DNA from: QZLE01 sp033852075
GTDB taxonomy: Bacteria; Pseudomonadota; Gammaproteobacteria; QZLD01
Assembly (NCBI GenBank): GCA_033852075.1
Contig: JAWSVC010000012.1
Span: 124,001-188,000 of the forward strand
Direction of reading: 5' to 3'
Length of the DNA: 64,000 nucleotides
Shown: in pieces, positions 1-9,914 of the stretch
Layout: each line of letters starts with the position of its first letter
Position numbering within the stretch: the first letter of the stretch is position 1
The notes under the pieces: model-generated
Seen by the model: the letters and a program-made list of their open reading frames with translations, nothing else
Database searches by the model: none
What the model was told of the DNA's origin: nothing
Program-made: the position numbers and the translations under genes

Positions 1-3000
1 GACGGTTTTATTTATACGTGTGCTTCTTTACGTGGTTATGGATTATTATCACCGGATGTTAATGCTGTGATTCGTATAGATGGTAAGGAATCTATTGTAT
101 CGTCAGGTGTTCGCCCGATATGTGGAGATAATTATAATCTTGATTTTAATGAAACAGTGACAGTAACCAGAGTTGAACCGGTTGATATACCCAATTATTC
201 CAGCCGGACAGATTTGAGTGTAGAAGCCCAGACGTCGGTTGATATCCGCGATAGTGCAACCATCACCAATTATGCAGGCCGGGTATCAGATCAACTTCTG
301 GAATTGCGAAAAAAGCAATATCTTGAGGCAGTCGGAGCGGACCCTGTCAAGGATCTGGACAGCCTGTTAAATATCGCCGGGCTTCATTTTCTGAATCGTT
401 TTGCACAGGAGCTTGAGCCGTTTTATGGCGCGTATGATCATGTGGCGCGGAATTACGGCGGAATTGTAACGGCAAAAGGTTATCGTAAAGCCGAGTATAT
501 CTTTGATATTCCATTTGCAATAGCGCCTTCGGGAATGGTAATTGGTGTTTTGGGGGCCAACTCAGCCGCACATGACGCTCAGGATGATGGAACGACGGAC
601 ATTACCCGGAAAGGATGGGGATTTATTGGTTCTTCAAATGAACATATGCTTTGGCAGGAGCTGGCGGCGCTTGATGGAATAAGCACGGTTCGCGGATTGC
701 AGTATGCCAATGAAGAGGGTATTGAGATCGTCACACTCGATTGTCAGGATGAGACAACCGAAGCAGCACGTTTAGGCTGTCTGGAATCCGATCCCGGGTA
801 TCTGAAACTGACATCCAATTCCGATTCCGATTATAACTATCCGGAATCCGCTCTGGAAGATATCCGGGGTTGGGTGGTTGAAGAGAGTGCCAAAGTCACT
901 TTGCCCCGGCAAATGTTAAATTATCAGGGCTGGATAGGGTTTGTGTATTCGCCAGAAAAACCCAATGGTGCAGCGGCATGGTTAATTGGGCAGGCTCATG
1001 GCGGGTATTGTGTAATGCCTGATGACTCTCAGCAAATTAATTATGTAAGTGATCTAGATGCCTATTATGATATTTCAGGTTTTCCGGAATATGATCAGAT
1101 TGACGATGAATTTTTTAACGATATATTTAATGGTGAATATAATTCTGCTCAAGGATATGGAGATACCCCGGGAGTTACTGTAACCGGTGGTGATCCGGTG
1201 AATCTGTTCAATGGAAATATGTATCATACCGAGACCGATATCAGCCTTAAGGGAGTCGGTATAGGTCTGGTGTTTTCCCGTACTTATAACAGCCTTTCTC
1301 AAATAGATGGTCCTATGGGGTTCGGTTGGACTCACTCTTACAATCATTACTTGAAATTTGAAGATGATAACTTCAATTTTGAGCGTGATGATGACGATAG
1401 TGATGATGTGTCATCGAGCTTTCGGTGGGTTGATGGGGATGGATCAAGTAAGTTTATCTCTTTCACCAATAAAACCGAACAGAATGGTATTGGGTTTGCC
1501 GATTTCGAAACTCCGGAAGGGTTCGATTTCAAGGTAACGCAGAAAGACAATGGCGCCATTGTCATTACGGAAACAACCGGGTTGGTATATACGTTTGCGG
1601 CTCCCGGTAACTGGGATATAAGTACGGTTGTTAAACTGTTATCAATTTCCGACCGTTTTGGAAATACTTTGAGTCTGCATTATTCAGCTAATGATGAACT
1701 GGACTATGTTGAAGATTCACTTGGGCGCAGGTTAGAGTTTAGTTATGAAGAAGGGAGGATTGCGACAGTTGAAGATTGGGACGGACATATCCACGAATAT
1801 CGGTATGACGGATCGGGGAATCTGACTGAATATTACACGCCGCTTGCCACTCAAGGGGCAATGTCTCCTACACTTTATAACTACTATACTGAAGCGGATG
1901 GTTCAAAGAAAGAACATAAACTGAAATCTTTTACCTATCCAAATAGTAATAAAACAACATTTGAGTATTATGCGGACGGTCGGGCGTTCCGTCACTACAA
2001 TAACCTGAATGAAAGTTATACCTTTGAATATAACGACTTCAGTCGCATGACCAGAACCGTGAATGAGCGCGGCGGTGTTCGCCAGACCTATTTTGACAAG
2101 CGGGGTAAGGTTGTTAAAGAGGTTGATGAAAAAGGCGAAATTACCCGGTTTGAATTTGACAGTGAACACGCATACAAACTGACCAAACTGATTAATCCGC
2201 TCGGGTACGAAACCAAGTATGAATATGATAGTGCGGGGAATTTAACGCGGGTTACTCAGCCGGATCAGACCTATGTTGAATACAGTAACTATAATCAATT
2301 TGGTGAGGCGGGCAAGATCAGAGATGCGAATGGTAATTACACAATACTCAAGTTTGATGGCGAGCAGAGGGTTACCGACACAATTATATTGAAAAGCGGA
2401 TATGGCGAATCAATTGATCCGCAGGGATATACCCCGGTGCCAGACCAGATTGTGAGATGGAAAAAATATACCTACGAGTCCGGTGGAATTGTTAAGTCAA
2501 TTACCACGGTCAGAGATTTTGTAACCGGTGAGGGCCCGGAAATTATCTATGACTGGAATGATACCCGAAACAATGTATTTGGTCTGAATGTGGTTAAGAA
2601 GACCTATAAAGGTGATTTAAACGGTGACGGTGTTATTGACGCCGATGAAATATATGAGGTGGCCACAGAATACGATGCTTTGGGCAGAGTTGAACGTGAT
2701 GAGAATGAAAATCGTTATCCGGTGGAATATTTCTATGATGATAATGGCAGATTAGAAAAGGCAACTGATGAAAACGGAAGAGTTCGCAGTTTCACTTATG
2801 ATGACAGTGGTAATCTTGTTGGGCAGAGTTTAACCTCTTTTAAAAATGGAGAACTGGTTCTGTTGGATCATAACAGTGCCAGATATGATGAGTTTGACAG
2901 AGTTATTGCAACGGTTACTGCCGCAGGGGCGATTACCTATTATCAATATGACGAAGCGGGAAATCCGGTTAAGGTTACCGATCCGGACGGATATTCAACC

Positions 3001-5751
3001 GGAATCGAGTATGACGAGTTAAATCGGGCTGTGAAGTCATATGACGAAGCCGGGCATGCAAACGAAGTTCAATATGATGCCATGGGGCGAAAAGTTAAGA
3101 CTATAGATCCGAATGGAGAAGAGACAAGCTACATATATTATGGTCCGGCAGGTAACGGACGCCTTAAAGAGTTAATTGATCCAATGGGGCGTTCTACTAA
3201 ATTTGAATATAACGCATCGGGTAAAGTTACCAAAGTGACCGATAATGCCGGGAATGCAACTACTACTTCATACAATGAAGTAGGGCTGCCGATTAGGATT
3301 GTAAGCCCTGTTGTTGAACTGGACGGCCAGGACGTTAGATTAGTAACGCTGAATGTTTATGATAATCTGGGAAATAATATCGAAGTATGGAGCGGTAATA
3401 CCAACCTTAACGGTGATAAAACGGCTGATAATTTAACCAGACAGATTAGTTATAAGTACGATGATTTTGGCCGCAAGATTAAAGAGATTGATGCGCTTAA
3501 TCGTGTAACAACCTTCCGGTATGATGAACATAATAATCTGCAATCGGTAACTGATGCAAAACAGCAGACAACATCGTTTACCTATTATTACGGAGGTCTG
3601 CTTGAAACACAGACCGATCATGTCGGAAATACAATCACCTATGTCAGAAATGAGTTAGGAGAGGTTACCAGAGTTTTGGGTCCGGTCGTTAACTATAGCT
3701 ATGAGTATGATATGGCGCATCGGTTGGAACGAGTTGTTGATGAGCGACTTGACCGTGATATAAAGTATCGGTATACGGATGCCGGACGTTTGCTGGAGAT
3801 GAATGTGGCAGATGAATCGGCTCAGCACTATATATATGATGCAGTAGGCAGGATTGCCGGTATGGAGATTATAACAAAGTCCGGTGATTCAAGTGTGCGT
3901 GATACCATTCAGTTTACCCGGGATGCAGCCGGTCGTCTTACCCGGAAACAATATCTACAGGATAAATACTTACAGGATAATCAAGTTTCCGATTACGAAT
4001 ATTATGCAGATGGCAGGGTTAAATCTATTCGGCATTCTGCTCCAACCAAGCTGGATTATTTTGAATATAGAAGGGTGTCTTCTGTATCGATCGACTATCT
4101 TTATGATTCACAGGGGCAGGTAGAACAGACAACATATCAATATAGTGGAAAGTATCAGGATAGCCCTTCCCATAAAAATGTAATTATTCATGATTATGGT
4201 TACGATAATCTGGGGCGTTTAACAAATAGTTCGGTGTCAGGTGATTTAAGTTCCGGGTTTTCAGAAGCCTATGGTTATGATGCGTTTCATAACAGGAAAA
4301 CCGTTGCCCGGCAACCAGATGGGGTAGCGTCTGCTCAGGTTCAGTATTTTAAATATGATTCTGCAAATCAGTTGCAGGAGGTGAGGGAAAACTCACTTAA
4401 CGGGTTGTTGCTTCAGTCATATCAGTATGATGCTAATGGTAATCAGACTGTTAGGCGTAACAGTTCAGGGGATGTTGATCTGACCATGGATTATGATGAA
4501 ATGAACCGGGTGAAATGTGCCGGATATTTGGATGGTGAAATGCAACAACAGTGCTACCGGTATGATCATCGTAACCGCCGGGTTGAGTTCGAATCCGGTA
4601 ATGAAAATGTGAAACAGTATTTTCAGTATGCGGGGAATCAATTGATTGCAAAAAAATCACTCTATTATGGTCATCCGGTTAATCGTTATTATGCTTATGA
4701 GCCTGGCACAAACTCTATTTTGCTGGAGAAAACTACTGAAACATTTATTTCTGAATTGTCTACCGACTATGTTTGGAAGGATGCGTTAGGAAGTGTTATT
4801 TCAGATGGACGAAGTTATGAAGCAAACTATGATGCATGGGGTAAACGAGTTTATGAAGGTGAAATTGGTAAGGAAAAAGCATCACCGCATCGGTATGCTT
4901 ATGCCGGTATGGAGTGGATGGGGGGATTCCAGTCATGGAGTGATGCCGGAATCTACTATGCCAAGGCGCGTATTTATGATGCCAATACCGGCCGTTTCAA
5001 CCGCCCCGATCCGCTGGGAATGATTGATAGCATCAACCGCTATACCTATGTAATGAACAGCCCTACAAACTTTGTTGACCCTATGGGGTTGAGTGCAGCG
5101 GCTGCGATTACTTATCCTATAGCGCTTCAGTATCATCAAGTAGTTGATTACAAATCGATTCATACGTTTCTTCGAATTACTCCGACAAACCAGGAGAAAT
5201 GGAAAAATGAATTCATATTTAATAAGGATGATAATGGTAGATATTACACTACCATAGGTGGTGGTCCTGAAAATCCTATTTTGTCTAGTATTGGATTTGG
5301 AGGAGATTTACTCTATGGTTTTAATTTTGGTTTTGATCCTCTTTCACAAAGTGAAATAGAGAAGCATGTAAAATATGCTGATCATACGACAGGATTAGAA
5401 GTAATTATTCCTCCATGTCTTAGCGAAGATGAATATATCCAGTTGTTGATTGATATGACGAGTAATTTTAAGTCCGGTATCCCTTACTCAATTATGCCAG
5501 AAGGATATTATGGTGCTTATGGTGAAGGGGTCAATTCTAATTCTTTTACTAGTGGCATTTTACTTTATTCAGGAGGAAATTTGTCTACAGAAGGTCAGCA
5601 GATCATGCAGGAATTTATGGATGGTAAAGGAGGGGCGACTGGATTATTCGATGTCCCCGGATATGCTACTCCAGTAAGAGCATTTCCTTATTTTCGATGT
5701 ATGACTGCTGAGCAATCGAGGGTTTGGAATGCTCTTTTCGGACGCCAATAG
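1..5751 (+). CDS. RHS/YD-repeat protein with variable C-terminal tip (5' end outside window)
   Basis: The frame is open to base 1, so the start lies to the left; the GTG at 67 is probably internal. 1,916 residues are visible. Order: a region with an ISTVRGLQ-like stretch near nt 680-710, which I associate with RHS proteins that carry a transglutaminase-like domain further upstream (inference); a DUF6531-type box starting GDPVNLFNGN at nt 1189; many YD repeats over nt ~1690-4700; the RHS core box at nt ~4890-5091, ending DPMGL; then a unique 219-residue tip (nt 5092-5748). RHS cores form a shell around a C-terminal effector that is often released after the DPxG(L) site. The tip contains NSNSF (nt 5533-5547) and is visibly more AT-rich than the core. 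Its activity is not recognised. A canonical EF-hand-like loop sits at nt 2614-2649. A terminator follows at 5911. Confidence 0.9.
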   Translation, partial: DGFIYTCASLRGYGLLSPDVNAVIRIDGKESIVSSGVRPICGDNYNLDFNETVTVTRVEPVDIPNYSSRTDLSVEAQTSVDIRDSATITNYAGRVSDQLLELRKKQYLEAVGADPVKDLDSLLNIAGLHFLNRFAQELEPFYGAYDHVARNYGGIVTAKGYRKAEYIFDIPFAIAPSGMVIGVLGANSAAHDAQDDGTTDITRKGWGFIGSSNEHMLWQELAALDGISTVRGLQYANEEGIEIVTLDCQDETTEAARLGCLESDPGYLKLTSNSDSDYNYPESALEDIRGWVVEESAKVTLPRQMLNYQGWIGFVYSPEKPNGAAAWLIGQAHGGYCVMPDDSQQINYVSDLDAYYDISGFPEYDQIDDEFFNDIFNGEYNSAQGYGDTPGVTVTGGDPVNLFNGNMYHTETDISLKGVGIGLVFSRTYNSLSQIDGPMGFGWTHSYNHYLKFEDDNFNFERDDDDSDDVSSSFRWVDGDGSSKFISFTNKTEQNGIGFADFETPEGFDFKVTQKDNGAIVITETTGLVYTFAAPGNWDISTVVKLLSISDRFGNTLSLHYSANDELDYVEDSLGRRLEFSYEEGRIATVEDWDGHIHEYRYDGSGNLTEYYTPLATQGAMSPTLYNYYTEADGSKKEHKLKSFTYPNSNKTTFEYYADGRAFRHYNNLNESYTFEYNDFSRMTRTVNERGGVRQTYFDKRGKVVKEVDEKGEITRFEFDSEHAYKLTKLINPLGYETKYEYDSAGNLTRVTQPDQTYVEYSNYNQFGEAGKIRDANGNYTILKFDGEQRVTDTIILKSGYGESIDPQGYTPVPDQIVRWKKYTYESGGIVKSITTVRDFVTGEGPEIIYDWNDTRNNVFGLNVVKKTYKGDLNGDGVIDADEIYEVATEYDALGRVERDENENRYPVEYFYDDNGRLEKATDENGRVRSFTYDDSGNLVGQSLTSFKNGELVLLDHNSARYDEFDRVIATVTAAGAITYYQYDEAGNPVKVTDPDGYSTGIEYDELNRAVKSYDEAGHANEVQYDAMGRKVKTIDPNGEETSYIYYGPAGNGRLKELIDPMGRSTKFEYNASGKVTKVTDNAGNATTTSYNEVGLPIRIVSPVVELDGQDVRLVTLNVYDNLGNNIEVWSGNTNLNGDKTADNLTRQISYKYDDFGRKIKEIDALNRVTTFRYDEHNNLQSVTDAKQQTTSFTYYYGGLLETQTDHVGNTITYVRNELGEVTRVLGPVVNYSYEYDMAHRLERVVDERLDRDIKYRYTDAGRLLEMNVADESAQHYIYDAVGRIAGMEIITKSGDSSVRDTIQFTRDAAGRLTRKQYLQDKYLQDNQVSDYEYYADGRVKSIRHSAPTKLDYFEYRRVSSVSIDYLYDSQGQVEQTTYQYSGKYQDSPSHKNVIIHDYGYDNLGRLTNSSVSGDLSSGFSEAYGYDAFHNRKTVARQPDGVASAQVQYFKYDSANQLQEVRENSLNGLLLQSYQYDANGNQTVRRNSSGDVDLTMDYDEMNRVKCAGYLDGEMQQQCYRYDHRNRRVEFESGNENVKQYFQYAGNQLIAKKSLYYGHPVNRYYAYEPGTNSILLEKTTETFISELSTDYVWKDALGSVISDGRSYEANYDAWGKRVYEGEIGKEKASPHRYAYAGMEWMGGFQSWSDAGIYYAKARIYDANTGRFNRPDPLGMIDSINRYTYVMNSPTNFVDPMGLSAAAAITYPIALQYHQVVDYKSIHTFLRITPTNQEKWKNEFIFNKDDNGRYYTTIGGGPENPILSSIGFGGDLLYGFNFGFDPLSQSEIEKHVKYADHTTGLEVIIPPCLSEDEYIQLLIDMTSNFKSGIPYSIMPEGYYGAYGEGVNSNSFTSGILLYSGGNLSTEGQQIMQEFMDGKGGATGLFDVPGYATPVRAFPYFRCMTAEQSRVWNALFGRQ

Positions 5752-5823
5752 TGTTGTAATTGTATGTAGATGTAGAGTACCCCTTTAACATCAACAATTT
5801 ACCGAATTAACATCGTACTTTGT

Positions 5824-5871
5824 GCCAGCGTTCGTCATAGCTTTTCATAAAAGAGTTATGACGTTTCTGGC
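5824..5871. repeat. Two-step imperfect inverted repeat
   Basis: Outer arms GCCAG (5824-5828) and CTGGC (5867-5871) and inner arms CGTCATA (5833-5839) and TATGACG (5857-5863) are separated by small unpaired stretches. Together they make one extended hairpin between the RHS gene and its terminator. There is no T-run, so it is not itself a standard terminator; it could stabilise the 3' end of the RHS mRNA or bind a protein. Confidence 0.5.
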
Positions 5872-5910
5872 AATCTCTGATTTATTCTTTACGATATAAT
5901 TTTTATGACG

Positions 5911-5950
5911 CAAACGGCCCGACAGAAAATACTCTGCCGAGCCGTTTTTT
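5911..5950 (+). terminator. Rho-independent terminator after the RHS gene
   Basis: Stem AAACGGC (5912-5918) pairs with GCCGTTT (5941-5947) and runs into six T residues (5945-5950) on the plus strand. It lies 160 bases after the RHS stop and just before the end of the convergent kinase gene. Confidence 0.65.
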
Positions 5951-5977
5951 ATCCCTGTTTTTCCGGTAGTATTACAG

Positions 5978-8437
5978 CTACAAAAGTTGGGTTTTATCTT
6001 CGCCAGAAAGCCATTCTTCAACTTTTTCTTTTAGTGCCATCATTCGGATGGGTTTTGAAAGATAATCGTCCATACCGGCTTCTATGCATTTTTCTTTATC
6101 TCCGCGCATTGCATGAGCAGTGGCTGCGATAATTGGCGTATGTTTTCCTGAGTCAATTTCATGTTCGCGTATAGCTTGAGTAGCTTCATAGCCATCCATT
6201 ATGGGCATTTGGCAGTCCATTAGGATTAAATCAAAATTTGTTGACTTAAATGCCTCAAAAGCCTCGCGACCATTATTTGCAACAGTGACTTCATAACCAA
6301 GTTTTTTAAGTGTATCAGATGTAACTTTTTGGTTTACTGGGTTATCTTCTGCAATAAGAATTTTATTAGTAGTTTCTTGATCGTCTAAGTGCCCATGATG
6401 TTGCTTTTGAGCTGATTCGTTAACTGTAGCAATCGGTGCATTAGCCAAAGCATCAAAGATAGACGATTCGTTAAGACTGATATTTATAACGCCGGTTGCG
6501 CTAGTGTTTTGGTCAAATGAGCTGGAAGAGGAGGTTCTGCGATCATTTTCTGGCAAAATATCAATACGACGGATTGAGTTTAGAACAGGGTTTTTATCCA
6601 GTAGATTAAAAAATTGTTCTGATGTCATGCCTGGAAGTTCATGATTACAAACAATAACGGATATTGGATTTGGTGATGTTTGTTTATCCATGATTATTGA
6701 CATAGCTTCCAGGCCAGACGAGGCAACTTCAATATCTGCTCCCCAATTCTTAATCCATCCCATAATTGGTCCAAGAAATAATTCTTCGCCAACTACCATT
6801 ATATTTTGGCGACGAACAGTTTCTTGTTTATTTTCCTGAGACATCTGTTGTCTTGGTTCTACCTTAATATTTAAGGTGAAATAAAAGCAGGTGCCTCGAG
6901 GACTATTATCCTTGATCCCAATTTCCCCGCCCATAAGTTCAACTAATTGTTTAACAATTGATAGGCCAAGTCCTGTGCCGCCATATTTTCTGGTGGTAGA
7001 TGCTTCTTCTTGGGTAAAGCTGTCAAAAACTTTACTTTTTCTTTCATCAGAGATACCTACGCCAGTGTCACTTACTTCAAATCTAATGCTGGCGAGCATG
7101 TCTTCAATTTTTTCGCATTTGCCAAATACTTTAATCTCACCAAATTCTGTAAATTTCATGGCATTGCTGAGCAGATTTGTAATTATTTGCTCAATTCTTG
7201 TCGAATCCCCGATTACATTAACAGGAAGATTGTCTGCAAGTTGGCACACCAGGTTGATGTCTTTTTGTTTTGCTCTTCCCATAAACAGGTCTGTTGTGTT
7301 TCTGATAGCCTTAAAGAGATTGAATTGGTTTTCTTCAAGCTCAAGCTTCCCAGCTTCGATCTTTGAGAGATCTAATACATTATTGATAATTCGCATTAGG
7401 TTCTCTGTTGAACGGTGAGCTACTTCAACGTATTCGGCCTGTTGAGCATCCATGCTTGTATCTTTAAGTAGCTCAAGCATGCCTATAACGCCGTTCATTG
7501 GGGTGCGAATTTCATGACTCATGTTTGCCAGATAGGAACTTTTTGCGCTACTGGCTGTTTCTGCATGGATAATCGCTTCATGAAGGCGAGTTTCGTTTGC
7601 CTCTCTCTCTAATGCACAAGATAAAAGAAAAACTATTGTTTGGATGTAGTTTTTTTCTTGATTTGTCAGAATATGGTCGGATTTGAAATGAACTCCTAAA
7701 ACTCCATATTTGGTATTTTTTATATATATTGGGCAGCTATAACCGCTAAGAACGCCCTGAAGAGTAAAAGTGGAGGTGCCAGCCGACTCTGTTGCTTCTA
7801 TGTAGTTTTCATCAAATCCTGTTGCCTGGGTTAGGTCAGCTCTACTTATTTTCTCTGAAGAGAATTGTCTTTCCCAACCATAGCAAGCATCAATTAGCAT
7901 TAGGTCTGAATCCTTTTTAAAATGCATAATTTCGCAAAGGTCTGCATCTAAAGATGCTGATATTTTATTCACAGCTATAAGAGCTAATTCAAGATAATTA
8001 ATACCGGTTAATGCTTGTTGTGATATTTCATGAATATCTGCGTTTAATGTGATTACATTTTGCGCCTTTATATCTGAAGATATCTTGTCAGATATATCCA
8101 TGGCGATAGCGAAAAAACCAATAACTTTGCCTTCATCGTTTTTATTGGGGCTTAATTCGATGTTTATTGTACGAGATTTTCCGTTCGCATCTGTTGAGAT
8201 GCGTTGGTAACTTTGGTGTTTTCCTTGTAGGGCGTTGTTTAGATAATCCAGAATTTTTTCAAATGCAATTTGTCCTATGATTTCTTTAACATGAACTGGA
8301 GTATATGATTTTTGATCTAGGCCAAACCAATATCCGTAAGTGTTATTGAAATCTATAACCTTTAGTTCACAGTCTATATAGGCTATGGCGGCGGGTATAC
8401 TATTAGTTATTTCTTGAAAATGCTGATTAGATTCCAT
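5978..8437 (-). CDS. Hybrid sensor histidine kinase (PAS-GAF-HisKA-HATPase-pseudoreceiver-receiver)
   Basis: An 819-residue soluble kinase with no membrane segment. Domains: PAS ~5-115, GAF-like ~140-280, HisKA with phosphoacceptor H308 in SHEIRTPMN, HATPase ~408-525 (N box NLLSNAMKFT, G1 DTGVGIS, G2 GGTGLGLS), a degenerate receiver ~543-665, and a canonical receiver ~691-810 with D741 and K795. The middle receiver reads VVGEE where the acidic pair is expected, and N598 replaces the phospho-Asp, so it cannot act as a normal receiver. The architecture suggests a cytoplasmic sensor relaying phosphate internally to the last receiver and then to an unlinked HPt protein. No output regulator is adjacent. 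It converges on the RHS gene. Confidence 0.9.
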   Translation of the reverse strand: MESNQHFQEITNSIPAAIAYIDCELKVIDFNNTYGYWFGLDQKSYTPVHVKEIIGQIAFEKILDYLNNALQGKHQSYQRISTDANGKSRTINIELSPNKNDEGKVIGFFAIAMDISDKISSDIKAQNVITLNADIHEISQQALTGINYLELALIAVNKISASLDADLCEIMHFKKDSDLMLIDACYGWERQFSSEKISRADLTQATGFDENYIEATESAGTSTFTLQGVLSGYSCPIYIKNTKYGVLGVHFKSDHILTNQEKNYIQTIVFLLSCALEREANETRLHEAIIHAETASSAKSSYLANMSHEIRTPMNGVIGMLELLKDTSMDAQQAEYVEVAHRSTENLMRIINNVLDLSKIEAGKLELEENQFNLFKAIRNTTDLFMGRAKQKDINLVCQLADNLPVNVIGDSTRIEQIITNLLSNAMKFTEFGEIKVFGKCEKIEDMLASIRFEVSDTGVGISDERKSKVFDSFTQEEASTTRKYGGTGLGLSIVKQLVELMGGEIGIKDNSPRGTCFYFTLNIKVEPRQQMSQENKQETVRRQNIMVVGEELFLGPIMGWIKNWGADIEVASSGLEAMSIIMDKQTSPNPISVIVCNHELPGMTSEQFFNLLDKNPVLNSIRRIDILPENDRRTSSSSSFDQNTSATGVINISLNESSIFDALANAPIATVNESAQKQHHGHLDDQETTNKILIAEDNPVNQKVTSDTLKKLGYEVTVANNGREAFEAFKSTNFDLILMDCQMPIMDGYEATQAIREHEIDSGKHTPIIAATAHAMRGDKEKCIEAGMDDYLSKPIRMMALKEKVEEWLSGEDKTQLL

Positions 8438-8520
8438 CGAACGGTTCTTTGATAAGTTTAAAAGCGGTATGTTCGAAGATTATATTCTGGTTAAGTAAAA
8501 ATTACTATATAGATAGGTTG

Positions 8521-8564
8521 TTGTAAAAACAAAATGTGCCAGTAAGCATTGCATACTGGCACAT
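8521..8564 (-). terminator. Strong hairpin terminator for the yciB-yciI-PPIase unit
   Basis: A perfect 11-bp stem, ATGTGCCAGTA (8534-8544) with TACTGGCACAT (8554-8564), has a 9-base loop. Read on the minus strand it is followed by TTTTGTTTTT. It sits 20 bases past the stop of the lipoprotein gene. Confidence 0.8.
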
Positions 8565-8583
8565 AAACTAAATACCAATAATA

Positions 8584-9492
8584 TTATTCATTAATCTCAA
8601 TTTTTGCGTTTTTCTTTAGTTCAGCAATTGTATCTTGAATAATTTGAGTATCTGCCTGCATTTGAAGTTGTTGCTTCATTTGATCAAATGGAACAACGGT
8701 TGCCGGTCTGGTTTCTTTAAGTAAGATTACATGCCAGCCGAATTTTGTTTTAACAGGTTCTTTGGTATAAGCGCCAACAGTAAGTTTTTTTACTGCTGCA
8801 GTAAATTCAGCAACCATTTGTTTGGCTCCGAACCAACCTAAATCTCCACCTTTAACACCTGTAGGACCAACAGAGTATTTTTTCGCTGTTTCGGCAAAAT
8901 CTGCTCCACCATCAATTTCAGCAATTGCTTTTTTTGCTTCTTCCTCTGTTTTTACCAAGATGTGACTTGCGTTAAAGTCTAAAGCATTTTCTTTTACGTA
9001 ATCATCATATTGTTTTTTCAACTCTTCATCAGAAACTTTCTTTGATTCTTTAAGTTGGTTAACATATGCTTGCGCTAACTCGCCACGTTTTACGTTTTCT
9101 ATAACCGCCATTACATCCTTATCTTTATCAAGATTTTGCTTAACTGCATTTTGCTTAAGCAGTTCAAGGCTGATTATGTCATCAATAACTGCTTTGCGTT
9201 GCTCTGGGGTAAGTGTGATTTTTTGACCACGAGTTCTGTATTGAACATGCTTTTGAAGCATCAACTCGGAAATTTTGGTTCCATTTACTACTGCAACATA
9301 GGTGGCATCAGGTGCTGCTGTTTCTTTTGCTACGTCCTTGGTTTCTTCAGCTTTTTCATTGGTTGTAGCTGGCTTGGCTTGCTCTACCTTTGCTGGTTGA
9401 GGTGTTGTTTTCTCTGAATCGTCACCACTACATGCAGTTAAAGGCAGTAAGGCAATTATTGATACCGCAGCTAGTTTAGTAATTTTTTGCAT
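8584..9492 (-). CDS. Parvulin-type peptidylprolyl isomerase lipoprotein (SurA/PrsA-like)
   Basis: 302 residues. A lipoprotein signal ends at LTAC with lipidated C21; Ser follows, so there is no Asp retention signal and the outer membrane is the likely site (facing the periplasm). Residues 25-62 are a K/E/A/P/T-rich linker. A SurA_N-like helical region (~64-170) precedes one parvulin domain (~174-261: ASHILVK, FAETAKKYS, GGDLGWF, FGWHVI). The family catalyses prolyl cis-trans isomerisation during folding of exported proteins. Start supported by AAGGAAT 4 bases before ATG. It is last in the minus-strand run after yciB and yciI (39-base gap) and ends in a strong terminator. Confidence 0.92.
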   Translation of the reverse strand: MQKITKLAAVSIIALLPLTACSGDDSEKTTPQPAKVEQAKPATTNEKAEETKDVAKETAAPDATYVAVVNGTKISELMLQKHVQYRTRGQKITLTPEQRKAVIDDIISLELLKQNAVKQNLDKDKDVMAVIENVKRGELAQAYVNQLKESKKVSDEELKKQYDDYVKENALDFNASHILVKTEEEAKKAIAEIDGGADFAETAKKYSVGPTGVKGGDLGWFGAKQMVAEFTAAVKKLTVGAYTKEPVKTKFGWHVILLKETRPATVVPFDQMKQQLQMQADTQIIQDTIAELKKNAKIEINE

Positions 9493-9531
9493 TTTTATTC
9501 CTTAGTAAAGTTGATTTGATAAATATGAATT

Positions 9532-9831
9532 TTATGGCATAACCTTTTTAAACGGCTTAACTGTGACGTTAGCATAGACGCCTGCGTCAATATATGGATC
9601 ATTACCAGCCCATTCTTTTGCATCTTCTAACGAGGCAAATTCAGCAATAATAAGACTTCCTGTAAAGCCAGCTTCTCCTGGATCATCGCTATCTACAGCA
9701 GGATGAGGCCCAGCTACAAAAAGACGCCCTTGATCCTGTAGTTGCTGAATTCTTTCTAAATGTATGGTTCTTACGGTTTTTCGAAGAGGAAGACTGTTTG
9801 CAACATCGGTGCTAATTATTGCGTATAGCAA
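9532..9831 (-). CDS. yciI: YciI family protein
   Basis: A 99-residue ferredoxin-like YCII-domain protein (GRLFVAGPHP, ...GSLIIAEFASLEDAKEW..DPY). The family fold is known but its physiological reaction is not settled. The start is a TTG chosen because AAGGAG lies 6 bases upstream on the minus strand; no in-frame ATG fits the conserved N-terminus (LYAII). It follows yciB by 83 bases and precedes the PPIase gene by 39. The yciB-yciI neighbourhood is common in gammaproteobacteria. Confidence 0.9.
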   Translation of the reverse strand: MLYAIISTDVANSLPLRKTVRTIHLERIQQLQDQGRLFVAGPHPAVDSDDPGEAGFTGSLIIAEFASLEDAKEWAGNDPYIDAGVYANVTVKPFKKVMP

Positions 9832-9914
9832 GAGTATCTCCTTAATTTTTATTACAATCCATTACGCTATTTATTAATAGCTATTACGTAAAGCTTAATT
9901 ATTATAGTGCAAAA

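Noticed and set aside
5905..6132. 75-codon plus-strand frame after the RHS gene, considered as an immunity gene
   Set aside because: It starts inside the terminator hairpin, lacks a ribosome-binding site and is mostly antisense to the conserved kinase receiver.
6891..7418. 175-codon plus-strand frame
   Set aside because: Exactly opposite the HATPase/HisKA part of the 819-residue kinase; Ser/Leu-rich shadow with no motif.
9136..9417. Cys-rich 93-codon plus-strand frame
   Set aside because: Antisense of the Lys/Ala-rich lipoprotein linker, which creates artificial Cys and Phe codons.
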